DNA from: an uncultured Pelagibacteraceae bacterium
GTDB taxonomy: Bacteria > Pseudomonadota > Alphaproteobacteria > Pelagibacterales > AG-422-B15
DNA: 64,000 bases
Direction of reading: 5' to 3'
NCBI GenBank assembly: GCA_902547315.1
Contig: CACCND010000006.1
Coordinates: 1-64,000 of the forward strand
Below the pieces are notes generated by a model. That model made no database searches. It was not told the origin of the DNA and saw nothing but the letters and a program-made list of their open reading frames with translations. This document shows, one piece after another, positions 38,194 through 46,094 of the stretch. Numbering within the stretch: position 1 is the stretch's first letter; each line of letters begins with the position of its first letter. The position numbers were made by a program, and so were the translations under genes.

Positions 38194-38487
38194 ATGTATG
38201 TAATGCTTACACAAAAATTATCTAAAGGTTTTAAATCATGGAAAGATATGGTTCATGAAAATAAACATAAACTAGAGGGCTTTAAAGGCAGAATTATATT
38301 TGCTGGATCTCATGCTGAGGATGATAACTCGATGGTAGTTATTATGCATTATGATGATAAAGAAGGACTAATGGCTTTTAAAAATGATGAAGAATTAACT
38401 AAAGCCAGGCAAGAGGCAGGAGCTTTAACTGAGACAACGGTGATGACAGTTATGACTGAAGATGCCCTCTTAAATTTTCCAAGCTAA
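38194..38487 (+). CDS. Small protein, dimeric alpha/beta-barrel-like (DUF3764 type?)
   Basis: 97 residues beginning MYVMLTQKLSKGFKSWKDMVHENK, with a central MVVIMHYDDKEGLMAF stretch that looks like the edge strands of a ferredoxin-like dimeric barrel (antibiotic-biosynthesis-monooxygenase or DUF3764 style). No catalytic residues can be named. AAAGGAG precedes the start by 8 bases. It ends the four-gene run and converges on a minus-strand pair with a 4-base gap. Confidence 0.65.
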   Translation: MYVMLTQKLSKGFKSWKDMVHENKHKLEGFKGRIIFAGSHAEDDNSMVVIMHYDDKEGLMAFKNDEELTKARQEAGALTETTVMTVMTEDALLNFPS

Positions 38488-38491
38488 AATT

Positions 38492-38719
38492 TTAATTGGC
38501 TGCAAGTTGGAAGGAATTATCTTCTCTGCAGCCAGTGCCAATCGATAAACCAAGTTCTTTTATTTCTTTTTCTGAATATTTAGCCTCATCTAAATTATTT
38601 AAAACAGCCAAATTACGGTCAATACAACTCTTATGCGGTGAAGGAACAAGAGATGTAAAAAAAATAACAAAAACGAAAAGTGCAAATGCCAATGGAACTA
38701 AGCCGTATCTATTAATCAT
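38492..38719 (-). CDS. Small exported or membrane-anchored protein, unknown
   Basis: 75 residues: an N-terminal hydrophobic helix (about residues 8-26) and a charged tail with two Cys (HKSCIDRN, GTGCREDN) about 33 residues apart, which could form a periplasmic disulfide. The start overlaps the DUF1192 stop as ATGA, so it is the second gene of a two-gene unit. A plus-strand frame over the same region shows no such organisation and is rejected. No family recognised. Confidence 0.65.
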   Translation of the reverse strand: MINRYGLVPLAFALFVFVIFFTSLVPSPHKSCIDRNLAVLNNLDEAKYSEKEIKELGLSIGTGCREDNSFQLAAN

Positions 38720-38895
38720 TTCTTAAATAAACTCTCAGCATTTAGACGATCTTTTTCTTTAGATGAAATATAATTTTCAGCCCTCTTAATTTCTGCGTTA
38801 AGTGCTATAATATATTCTTTGAGTTCTTCTATACTCAGTGTATCAAAATCAATTTCTTTTGGCTTAATAATTGGCTCTAAATCATCTGTATCCAT
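38716..38895 (-). CDS. DUF1192-family small protein
   Basis: Acidic 59-residue protein: MDTDDLEPIIKP, then LSIEELKEYIIALNAEIKRAE (amphipathic helix / coiled coil) and a C-terminal ALF-like end (AESLFKK). This is the conserved layout of DUF1192, a small alphaproteobacterial family of unknown function. I start at the second ATG (38895), which gives the family's usual length; six more residues are possible from 38913. It is divergent from a methyltransferase gene. Confidence 0.85.
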   Translation of the reverse strand: MDTDDLEPIIKPKEIDFDTLSIEELKEYIIALNAEIKRAENYISSKEKDRLNAESLFKK

Positions 38896-38940
38896 TAAAG
38901 TTGAGTGTTTCATTTTTTTGGCAACTTGTTAAGATTAAAT

Positions 38941-40044
38941 ATGGCAGAAGAGGTCCGTTTTTTTGACAATCGACAGAGATATTTATTATTTGTAACAACT
39001 ACAAATGAAAAAGCAGTAATAGCTGAAAAGCTATCTCATATCATTAATGAATTGAAACCAATAAAACCAGCTCTAAAAATATTTGATGCTGGTGTAGGTG
39101 ATGGAGCAGTGTTAATGAATGTGCTTCGAATTGCCCATCAAAAATTTCCAACTGTTCCTTTTTATGTTTCTTGCAAAGATGTAAGCATGGAAGATGCAAG
39201 AATTACAATTGAAAAACTCGCTGACAGATTTGTTGAACATCCAAATATGGTTTTTACAATATCTAATTTACACTACTCTGAAGCTGGGTATCTCAAATCA
39301 AATAACGAGTCTAAGCAACAAAAAATGAACTGGAGCAGCATTGCATTAGATGGTGACTCTTCATTTGGTTTCTATGAGCAATTAAGACAGTTGGGTCCAC
39401 TTCTAAAGGAAAATTGGAGAGTTGAAGAAAATAAGCAGGGAAATACAACTTATGAAAATCCATCTGTAATTTGTATATATAGAAAAGATCATGAATTCAC
39501 GTTAGATCAGATAATTCCATCTAAAAACGAGTCTATTAACGAATTTGATTTAGTTATTGTTTCACAAGCATACCGCTCACGAGCGAGTGTTGAAAAAAAA
39601 GTTAATAATGTGATTAAACCTATGGTTAATTTGCTAGCCCCAAATGGAAAAATGGTTGCTTTCCATTCGTATGGAAATGACCCTGGTCTAAATGCAATTA
39701 ATCAACTTTGGCCTGATGAAAATCCATTTCCAAATAAAGGTCATGACATCATTCAGTATATGAAAAATAACTTAGGTAATGAATTTAATGACAAAATTCA
39801 TTTCAGAGAACCTGAGATATTTGAATACAAACTAAGATCGCAGCCTAATGAGATAAATAGCGGGATTGCAACATCATTAGTATTTTCTGCATGGAATGCT
39901 TGTACATATGTTGCCCAAATAAGTGATCAAATGGTTAAGGAAAAAGAAGCCGATCAAAGTTACATTAAGTGCATTGAAGACATAATTCGAGATCATGATG
40001 GATTATGGTTCTATGACGAAATGCTTGTAGCTGACAGAAAATAA
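38941..40044 (+). CDS. SAM-dependent methyltransferase-like protein
   Basis: 367 residues. IFDAGVGDGAVLMNVL near residue 47 is a class I methyltransferase motif I, and FDLVIVSQAYRS and NLLAPNGKMVAFHSYG correspond to the later core strands. A long insertion (about residues 105-190) separates the first strand from the rest, which is odd for the fold. The start at 38941 gives MAEEVRFFDNRQRYLLF; an upstream in-frame start would overlap the divergent DUF1192 gene region. The substrate is unknown. Confidence 0.78.
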   Translation: MAEEVRFFDNRQRYLLFVTTTNEKAVIAEKLSHIINELKPIKPALKIFDAGVGDGAVLMNVLRIAHQKFPTVPFYVSCKDVSMEDARITIEKLADRFVEHPNMVFTISNLHYSEAGYLKSNNESKQQKMNWSSIALDGDSSFGFYEQLRQLGPLLKENWRVEENKQGNTTYENPSVICIYRKDHEFTLDQIIPSKNESINEFDLVIVSQAYRSRASVEKKVNNVIKPMVNLLAPNGKMVAFHSYGNDPGLNAINQLWPDENPFPNKGHDIIQYMKNNLGNEFNDKIHFREPEIFEYKLRSQPNEINSGIATSLVFSAWNACTYVAQISDQMVKEKEADQSYIKCIEDIIRDHDGLWFYDEMLVADRK

Positions 40045-40081
40045 ACATTGAATTTCTAATCAGCAATTTATATCTACTAAT

Positions 40082-40600
40082 ATGTTATCATCTTTAATAG
40101 TAGGCGCAGGATGCTTTTGGGGAGTGGAAGTCTTATACGAACAAATGCCTGGTGTTATCAATGCAACTTCAGGTTATTCTGGCGGTCATTTAGATAATCC
40201 TAGGTATGAAGATGTTTTATCTGGTGAAACTGGTCACGTTGAAGTGGTCAAGATTGATTATGATAATAGCGAAGTTACTTTCAATGAATTGATTGATACA
40301 TTTTTTATCATTCACGACCCTACAACCTTAGATCGTCAAGGTCCGGATATTGGAGAGCAATATAAATCTATACTTTTTTACAATAGTGAGGACGAAAAAG
40401 AAATAATAGAGAGTAAAATTGAGAATATAGATTCAACAGGTAAGTTTGATAATCCAATTGTTACTGAAGTTAGAGAAACTGTAGAATTTTATCCTGCAGA
40501 GGAATACCACCAAGATTATGCAGTGAAGACAGGAAAGTTATGTTATCAACAACTTTATGTTATGTATAATTATTCTCCAATACCTTTTGGGACTCCATAA
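40082..40600 (+). CDS. msrA: Peptide-methionine (S)-S-oxide reductase MsrA
   Basis: Repairs methionine-S-sulfoxide. The catalytic GAGCFWGVEVLYEQMPGV is at residues 8-25 (active Cys11); TSGYSGG, the GHVEVVKIDYD block and DIGEQYKSILFYN are all present. 172 residues, no signal peptide, so cytosolic. It stands alone, separate from msrB at 33 kb. A weak inverted repeat after the stop is not followed by a T-run. Confidence 0.95.
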   Translation: MLSSLIVGAGCFWGVEVLYEQMPGVINATSGYSGGHLDNPRYEDVLSGETGHVEVVKIDYDNSEVTFNELIDTFFIIHDPTTLDRQGPDIGEQYKSILFYNSEDEKEIIESKIENIDSTGKFDNPIVTEVRETVEFYPAEEYHQDYAVKTGKLCYQQLYVMYNYSPIPFGTP

Positions 40601-40605
40601 TTTGT

Positions 40606-40636
40606 TTGACTCAAATTAGGAACTTGTCTGTATAAT
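40606..40636 (+). promoter_or_regulatory. Putative promoter for the ammonia-lyase gene
   Basis: TTGACT at 40606 and a perfect TATAAT at 40631 with a 19-base spacer, slightly long. It would give a leader of about 105 bases before the ATG at 40749; I see no clear structure in that leader. Confidence 0.4.
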
Positions 40637-40748
40637 TGTATAAGTTGCATTCTTTTTTGATTGAAAACAAAGCGCAAACTAAAAAAACTCATTATATTAT
40701 AGCTAATAAATATACGCATATTTTAAAATCTGATATGGTTTTTATCTA

Positions 40749-41819
40749 ATGAGAAAGTTTATTACAAATCCATATTTTAAAAAAGGACTTCCAGGAGATA
40801 ATGGCATTGATCCTGTTAGTACAGATGTTGAGGCCGTAAAAAAGCTATTGAGTTTGTGTCCCAAAGCAGCTGAAACACCTTTAACTGAATCAGTCAAATT
40901 AAGTGATAAATTGGGTATTAAAAAATTATGGTTTAAGGATGAAAGAGATCGTATGGGCCTTGGAAGCTTTAAGGCACTTGGTGCAGCGTTTGTAATTGCA
41001 AGTGATGCTGCAAAAAATTTAAAATCTTTCAGTAAGGATGAAAATTGGAGCTCAGCTCTTAATGGAAAAACCTATATATCAGCAAGTGCTGGTAATCATG
41101 GAATTTCTCTAGCAGCTGGCGCAAAAGTATTTGGAGCAAAGGCTGTAATTTATTTATCTAAGAATGTCCCATCCAGCTTTGCAGATAAAATTAGAAGTTT
41201 TGGCGCTGAAGTTGTTGTATATGGCGATGATTATGAAGAGAGTTTAGAGGGAGCTAAGCAAGAAGCTGAGAAAAACGGTTGGATGCTTCTTTCAGATGTG
41301 ACCTGGGATGGATATGACCACGGCTTACGAGTTATGCAGGGATACCTAGTTCTTGCAGATGAAGCATGCGCAAAATGTGATGAGCCTCCAACACATATTT
41401 TTTTACAGGCCGGAGTAGGAGGATTCCCAGCTTCCATTGCAACCTATATGAGAAAATATTTTGGCAATGATCCAAAAATAATAATTGTCGAACCTACAAA
41501 GGCTCCAGTATTGCTTGAGTCTATAAAAAAGGGAAAAGCTGTAACTGTAACCGGTGGAGTTTCTAATATGGGACGATTAGACTGCAAAAGCCCTTCTTTA
41601 AAAGCTCTATCATCACTGGCAATCACTTCTACAAATTTCATGACAATTGAAGATGCAGATGCAGAAATTGCAGTTGAAGAGCTTAGGCAAAATGAATTTG
41701 ATACATCACCGTCTGGTGGAGCTGGTTATGCCGCTATCAAAGAAGCAAAAAAATATCCAGAGTGCGGAATTGATAAGAATAGTAAGATTTTAATTATTTT
41801 GACTGAAAAGCCGGCTTAA
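40749..41819 (+). CDS. Diaminopropionate ammonia-lyase-like PLP enzyme
   Basis: Fold type II PLP enzyme of 356 residues. The PLP lysine is in GLGSFKALGAAF near residue 78, the phosphate-binding SASAGNHGIS near 120, and ILTEKPA ends the protein. The TDVTWDGY-like stretch (LLSDVTWDGYDHG) and GVGGFPASIATY agree with the diaminopropionate ammonia-lyase (DpaL/YgeX) group, which degrades 2,3-diaminopropionate to pyruvate and ammonia. It is about 40 residues shorter than E. coli DpaL, so a related activity on serine, threonine or hydroxy-aspartate is possible. Confidence 0.83.
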   Translation: MRKFITNPYFKKGLPGDNGIDPVSTDVEAVKKLLSLCPKAAETPLTESVKLSDKLGIKKLWFKDERDRMGLGSFKALGAAFVIASDAAKNLKSFSKDENWSSALNGKTYISASAGNHGISLAAGAKVFGAKAVIYLSKNVPSSFADKIRSFGAEVVVYGDDYEESLEGAKQEAEKNGWMLLSDVTWDGYDHGLRVMQGYLVLADEACAKCDEPPTHIFLQAGVGGFPASIATYMRKYFGNDPKIIIVEPTKAPVLLESIKKGKAVTVTGGVSNMGRLDCKSPSLKALSSLAITSTNFMTIEDADAEIAVEELRQNEFDTSPSGGAGYAAIKEAKKYPECGIDKNSKILIILTEKPA

Positions 41820-41864
41820 TTTTTATTATTGAAAATCTCTTAAAGATTATATTAAATTCATCAA

Positions 41865-43052
41865 ATGATAACAAAAAGCCTTCTCTCTAAAATTATCAAG
41901 ACTGGAAACCTTACATGGGTAATGCCTAATGGTGAAATTAATACTTACGGTGATGGAACAGGAGATCCCATAAAGATTAGAACTACAAACAGCTTTTCAG
42001 AGATTAAATTATTAATGAACCCCTCAATTCACTTTGGCGAAAGCTACATGAATGGATCACTGGTGGTTGAGGAAGGGCGTATTCATGATTTTTTAAAGCT
42101 TATCTTTGCAAATACTGAAGTTGATATTGATCATTGGGTGATGAAGCTTTCAAAAGTAGTTAGAGCAATATCAAATAAACTTACTACTAGTAATTATATC
42201 TCTAAGTCAAAAAGAAATGTAGCTCATCATTATGATCTCTCTGACAAACTTTATGACTTATTTTTAGATCCAGACAGACAATATTCTTGCGCTTATTTTA
42301 ACTCTCCAAATGACACGTTGGAACAAGCACAAATTAATAAAAAAGAACTGATTTCAAAAAAATTGCTTCTTGAAGAAAATCAATCAGTTTTAGATATAGG
42401 TTGCGGGTGGGGCGGAATGGCCTCACATATTTATAAGAAGTCAAATGCAAATGTTGTTGGTGTAACTCTGTCAGAAGAACAAATTGCTTATGCCCAACAA
42501 CGAAAAGTAAGAGAGAAGCTGGATAAAGTTGAGTACAGACTTCAGGATTATCGAAACGTGAATGAAAAATACGATAGAATTGTATCTGTCGGTATGTTTG
42601 AACATGTTGGAACTGCACATTATCAGGAATTTTTTAATAAAGTTTACGATCTATTAAACGATAGTGGAGTGGCTCTTATACATACGATCGGTAGATTAAA
42701 CGAGCCTGGAAACACTGACCCGTGGATAGATAAATACATTTTTCCTGGAGGATACATACCTGCACTTAGTGAAACAGTATCTAGGGTAGAAAAGTCAGGA
42801 TTATCTCTCACTGATGTGCAAATTTTAAAATTTCATTACGCTGAAACATTAAAGAGATGGAGATATAATTTTTACGACAACATTGATAAGGTAAAAGAGA
42901 TATATGATGACAAATTTTGTAGAATGTGGGATTTCTATCTTTCCTCATCTCAGGCATCATTTGAGGAGTCAACTTTAGTTGTGTTTCAAATGCAGCTTTC
43001 TAAAAACAAAAAGACTGTTCCTGATAAAAGAGATTATATGCTTATGGAATAG
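41865..43052 (+). CDS. cfa: Cyclopropane-fatty-acyl-phospholipid synthase
   Basis: Adds a methylene bridge to unsaturated acyl chains of membrane phospholipids using SAM. The C-terminal methyltransferase domain has LDIGCGWGGMASHIYKK (motif I), the family-specific HYDLSDKLYDLFLD with the preceding RNVAHHYD, and FPGGYIPAL; the active region EHVGTAHYQEFF follows. 395 residues is normal. It ends on the base before a strong terminator. Confidence 0.95.
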   Translation: MITKSLLSKIIKTGNLTWVMPNGEINTYGDGTGDPIKIRTTNSFSEIKLLMNPSIHFGESYMNGSLVVEEGRIHDFLKLIFANTEVDIDHWVMKLSKVVRAISNKLTTSNYISKSKRNVAHHYDLSDKLYDLFLDPDRQYSCAYFNSPNDTLEQAQINKKELISKKLLLEENQSVLDIGCGWGGMASHIYKKSNANVVGVTLSEEQIAYAQQRKVREKLDKVEYRLQDYRNVNEKYDRIVSVGMFEHVGTAHYQEFFNKVYDLLNDSGVALIHTIGRLNEPGNTDPWIDKYIFPGGYIPALSETVSRVEKSGLSLTDVQILKFHYAETLKRWRYNFYDNIDKVKEIYDDKFCRMWDFYLSSSQASFEESTLVVFQMQLSKNKKTVPDKRDYMLME

Positions 43053-43090
43053 CTTCTCCTGCACCAATGAGTGCAGGAGAAGTAATTTTT
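43053..43090 (+). terminator. Rho-independent terminator after cfa
   Basis: A 12-bp perfect stem CTTCTCCTGCAC / GTGCAGGAGAAG around the loop CAATGA starts on the base after the cfa stop and is followed by TAATTTTTATT. It is one of the few clear terminators in this compact region. Confidence 0.92.
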
Positions 43091-43148
43091 ATTCAGTGAG
43101 ATAGGTATGAACTCCACTATCTACAATTTATTAAAGTGGTTATGATTA

Positions 43149-43868
43149 TTAATTAGCAATGACCATGTTCATACCAGTATCAACTTGCTCAACAAAAGGT
43201 CTAATGTTGCTATAGAACCACCTCTGCATATTGAAATCAAAACTGTCCATATCATTTCCCATGTCTTCAAGTGAGTCAGCTGCTAAAAACATCATATGCG
43301 TCGTATCACCCATTGAAGCAGGACAAATTGAGCAACTTAATAAACCAAGTTGACCTTCTATTCCGCTTTCAGCCATTATCTCTGGCATTTGAGGGAATCG
43401 ATTTACAAAGTTTAAAAAGTCAGTAACATTAATCAATCCATACCACAAAGTGTTACCAACTTCTGCTGGATCGTAATCAACATTAGCTCCCGGAGGTGTT
43501 TCAAAAACAGCATTTACAACTTGATCAGTATCAATGTTAAAGTTTTCGTCAAACCATGGTTGATTTGTAGCAAATAGCGAATTTGTTTTCATCATTTCAG
43601 TGTTATTTTCGTATACGGCTGCAAATAAAACTGTTTCGTTATATCCATCGCCTTTTATTTTCATGCTGAGAGTAAAATCAATCCATCCAGCACCGCCAGC
43701 TTCTGCTAAGTTTTTAAATTTTTCATAACCTGCAACCATCTCAGCTCTTTTTTCAGGTGAGTTAACGCCAGAAACTGAATACAAGTCTAGCACTAATGCT
43801 TTACTAGAAGTGATACTAAGCATAAAAAAGGCAAAGATGATTATAATTTTTGCAATTGAATTTTTCAT
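43149..43868 (-). CDS. Secreted protein of unknown function
   Basis: About 239 residues with a signal peptide (NSIAKIIIIFAFFMLSITSSKA) and a mature part beginning LVLDLYSV. Two close Cys (LLSCSICPAS) near residue 180 may form a disulfide or bind a cofactor. The repeated theme of small alpha/beta segments (AGWIDFTLSMKI, LWYGLINVTDFLNFVN) recalls a duplicated dimeric-barrel fold, but I do not recognise the family. The start at 43868 is preferred because GGAGAAATAT precedes it; an ATG four codons earlier would swallow that site. Confidence 0.7.
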   Translation of the reverse strand: MKNSIAKIIIIFAFFMLSITSSKALVLDLYSVSGVNSPEKRAEMVAGYEKFKNLAEAGGAGWIDFTLSMKIKGDGYNETVLFAAVYENNTEMMKTNSLFATNQPWFDENFNIDTDQVVNAVFETPPGANVDYDPAEVGNTLWYGLINVTDFLNFVNRFPQMPEIMAESGIEGQLGLLSCSICPASMGDTTHMMFLAADSLEDMGNDMDSFDFNMQRWFYSNIRPFVEQVDTGMNMVIAN

Positions 43869-44039
43869 ATATTTCTCCATTTTATCAATAAATTCTATGC
43901 CATCTAAGTTACAAAAATATGATATTTATTATCATTAATAGATAGTCTTACAATTTAACAAGAACGCTAACTATATGAAATAACTGGTTAATTCTAACTA
44001 GTGTAAAATAAATAAAAAAATATTATATATATGTAAAAA

Positions 44040-44984
44040 ATGATTAAAAAATTTACTCCTTTTTTAAAGCCAAATGAAGTTCTTTCGAATGAACAAGTCG
44101 AGTACTTAAGGAAAAAAGATAATTTTAAGGGCATTGGATTGTTGTTGCACGCTTGGGTTGTAATAATTTTAACCGTTGCAATATATACTTTATTTCCAAA
44201 TATACTTACTTTTGCGTTCGCTGTTTTAGTAATTGCAGGAAGACAACTTGGATTAGCAATTTTAATGCATGAAGGAGCACATGGTCTAATTACAAACAAT
44301 TCAAAATTAAATAATTCCTTATCACAATGGGTTTGTGCTTTTCCTGTATGGTCTGATACATATGGCTATCGTCACTATCACCTAGCTCATCATAGAAATA
44401 CTCAATTGGAAGATGATCCTGACCTAAGTTTATCAAAACCATTTCCAGTTGAAAAAAAGAGCATGTTAAGAAAAGTACTTAGAGACATTTTTGGTGTTTC
44501 AGGTCTTGTTCAAAGATATGAGTTAATTTTTAAAACATTGCTTAAAAGTGACACAAGAAAGAATGATGGAAAAAAAATTAGTGGCTTTGAGTCAAGAAAT
44601 ACTCTTTATGGAATATTAATTTCAAATCTCATTATATTTTTTATTTTTTGGCTCATGGGTCAATGGTGGTATTATTTAACATTCTGGTTATTGCCGCTAT
44701 TTACTTTTTTTCAGCTATTTTTAAGAATAAGAAATATTGCCGAACATGCCGGTGTAAAATCTGAAAATGATTTTAATAATGCTCGGACGACCTACGCAAA
44801 TATCATAGAAAGAACCTTTGTTGCTCCATATTATGTAAATTATCACCTTGAACATCATTTATTTATGTTTGTTCCGTGCTACAAGCTTAAGAAAGCACAT
44901 GAAATGATACTAGATAAACATTCAAATGAAGGTCTAGAAATTAAAAGTGGTTATGTTTCTATGCTTCGTTCTGTATTAATTTAA
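44040..44984 (+). CDS. Membrane fatty acid desaturase-family protein
   Basis: 314-residue di-iron membrane enzyme. Three His boxes are visible: HEGAHG (near residue 78), HLAHHRNTQ (near 115) and HLEHH (near 278), with hydrophobic spans between them. This is the acyl-lipid desaturase / carotene hydroxylase superfamily. Closeness to cfa (1 kb) fits a role in making unsaturated acyl chains, the cfa substrate; this is inference. The flavin reductase-like gene follows after 12 bases. Confidence 0.85.
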   Translation: MIKKFTPFLKPNEVLSNEQVEYLRKKDNFKGIGLLLHAWVVIILTVAIYTLFPNILTFAFAVLVIAGRQLGLAILMHEGAHGLITNNSKLNNSLSQWVCAFPVWSDTYGYRHYHLAHHRNTQLEDDPDLSLSKPFPVEKKSMLRKVLRDIFGVSGLVQRYELIFKTLLKSDTRKNDGKKISGFESRNTLYGILISNLIIFFIFWLMGQWWYYLTFWLLPLFTFFQLFLRIRNIAEHAGVKSENDFNNARTTYANIIERTFVAPYYVNYHLEHHLFMFVPCYKLKKAHEMILDKHSNEGLEIKSGYVSMLRSVLI

Positions 44985-44996
44985 TTAACTAGTTAA

Positions 44997-45467
44997 ATGG
45001 CTGCTAATTTTGAGGAAAACATTCTAAAAAAAGCATTTGGTTCGTTTGCAACAGGAGTTGCGGTGGCTACGTCGCATAAAAGTGGCTTTACAATTAATTC
45101 ATTTGCATCTTTAAGCTTAAAACCACCATTGATTATATTTAATATTTATAAGTCTGAAACTGACCACGTAGACTTTTTAAAAAATAATTCGTTTGTAATT
45201 AATTTTCTTTCAAATGAACAAGAAGAAATATCACGTTTATTCGCTACAAAAGACCCTGAAAAAGTGAGTAAAACAAAACATACTATATCATCAAGTAATA
45301 ATATCATTCTTGATAACACTTTAGGTCACATTGAGTTATCGGTTTATCAACAAATTGATATTGCTGATCATGTTTTAGTCATAGGTAAAGTTGAAGATTT
45401 AAAAATTGATGATAATAGAAATCCGCTTATTTATTATAGAAGCAATTATCAAACTTTAAAAAAATGA
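44997..45467 (+). CDS. Flavin reductase-like FMN-binding protein
   Basis: 156 residues of the flavin reductase-like split barrel: KKAFGSFATGVAVAT at the N-terminus, INSFASLSLKPPLIIFNI for FMN binding, and HVLVIGKVEDLKI near the end. Such proteins supply reduced flavin to oxygenases. It is 12 bases after the desaturase, so it may give electrons to it, although desaturases commonly use ferredoxin or cytochrome b5. A weak hairpin (TGACAA..TTGTCA) with a T-rich flank follows. Confidence 0.85.
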   Translation: MAANFEENILKKAFGSFATGVAVATSHKSGFTINSFASLSLKPPLIIFNIYKSETDHVDFLKNNSFVINFLSNEQEEISRLFATKDPEKVSKTKHTISSSNNIILDNTLGHIELSVYQQIDIADHVLVIGKVEDLKIDDNRNPLIYYRSNYQTLKK

Positions 45468-45638
45468 CAACTAAAAAAATTTATTAATTGTCATTTCAAT
45501 TTTTATTCTATTAGGACTTGCAACACTCTAAGTTTGTTAGAAAAAGATTTTTAAAAAAGAAGTTTTAAATGAAAGTTCGGGGTATAGTAGTTGCAGCGGT
45601 TCAAAAGCATTTAAAGCAAAAAATAAGTCAAATGAAAA

Positions 45639-46034
45639 TTAAGAGGAAACTTCTCCAAAATCATTACTGCCTTCAGTTCCTTTTAAACACATAAAAAAAA
45701 TAATAGTAATTATCCCAATAAAAGGAACCAGTACAATCAAAAGCCACCAACCCGAACGATTTACATCATGCAGTCTTCTTACGTATAGAGCAAAACTTGG
45801 GACAATAAAAAGAAAGTATAAAAATATATACATGGGCCCAAGCATTATTGAGTCAGATGAATTAGCTAATTGAATACCGATTAGTTGTAATTGGAAGAAT
45901 ATATCAAGCTGCAATCCAACAAAACCAACAGCTGTTGTAAACAAGTAAAAGTACCAAAACTCAGCTCTGTTTGCTCTGGTCTTAAAATCAAAACATTTGA
46001 CGAATGCATTGTTTATTGATTTGAAAAAACTCAT
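45639..46034 (-). CDS. DUF805 membrane protein
   Basis: 131-residue inner-membrane protein with four hydrophobic spans. FDFKTRANRAEFWYFYLF near the start, VRRLHDVNRSGWW in the middle, and the C-terminal LKGTEGSNDFGE are the DUF805 (YhaH/YhaI) family blocks. Function unknown. It stands alone, divergent from the AtuA gene. Confidence 0.9.
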   Translation of the reverse strand: MSFFKSINNAFVKCFDFKTRANRAEFWYFYLFTTAVGFVGLQLDIFFQLQLIGIQLANSSDSIMLGPMYIFLYFLFIVPSFALYVRRLHDVNRSGWWLLIVLVPFIGIITIIFFMCLKGTEGSNDFGEVSS

Positions 46035-46094
46035 AATGTATTAGACAATTTAATTTTTTAACTAATTATAACAAAAATAGATATAATCATTCAA

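Noticed and set aside
38496-38726. Plus-strand 76-residue frame
   Set aside because: It lies opposite a minus-strand frame that has a membrane helix, a Cys pair and an ATGA overlap with DUF1192; the plus frame has no such features.
40599-40622. Inverted repeat after msrA as a terminator
   Set aside because: The 7-bp AT-rich stem is not followed by a T-run and overlaps a promoter-like TTGACT.
45569-45694. Small basic plus-strand frame starting ATGAAAGTTCGG
   Set aside because: Its second half covers the 3' end of the DUF805 gene on the other strand and it has no ribosome site.
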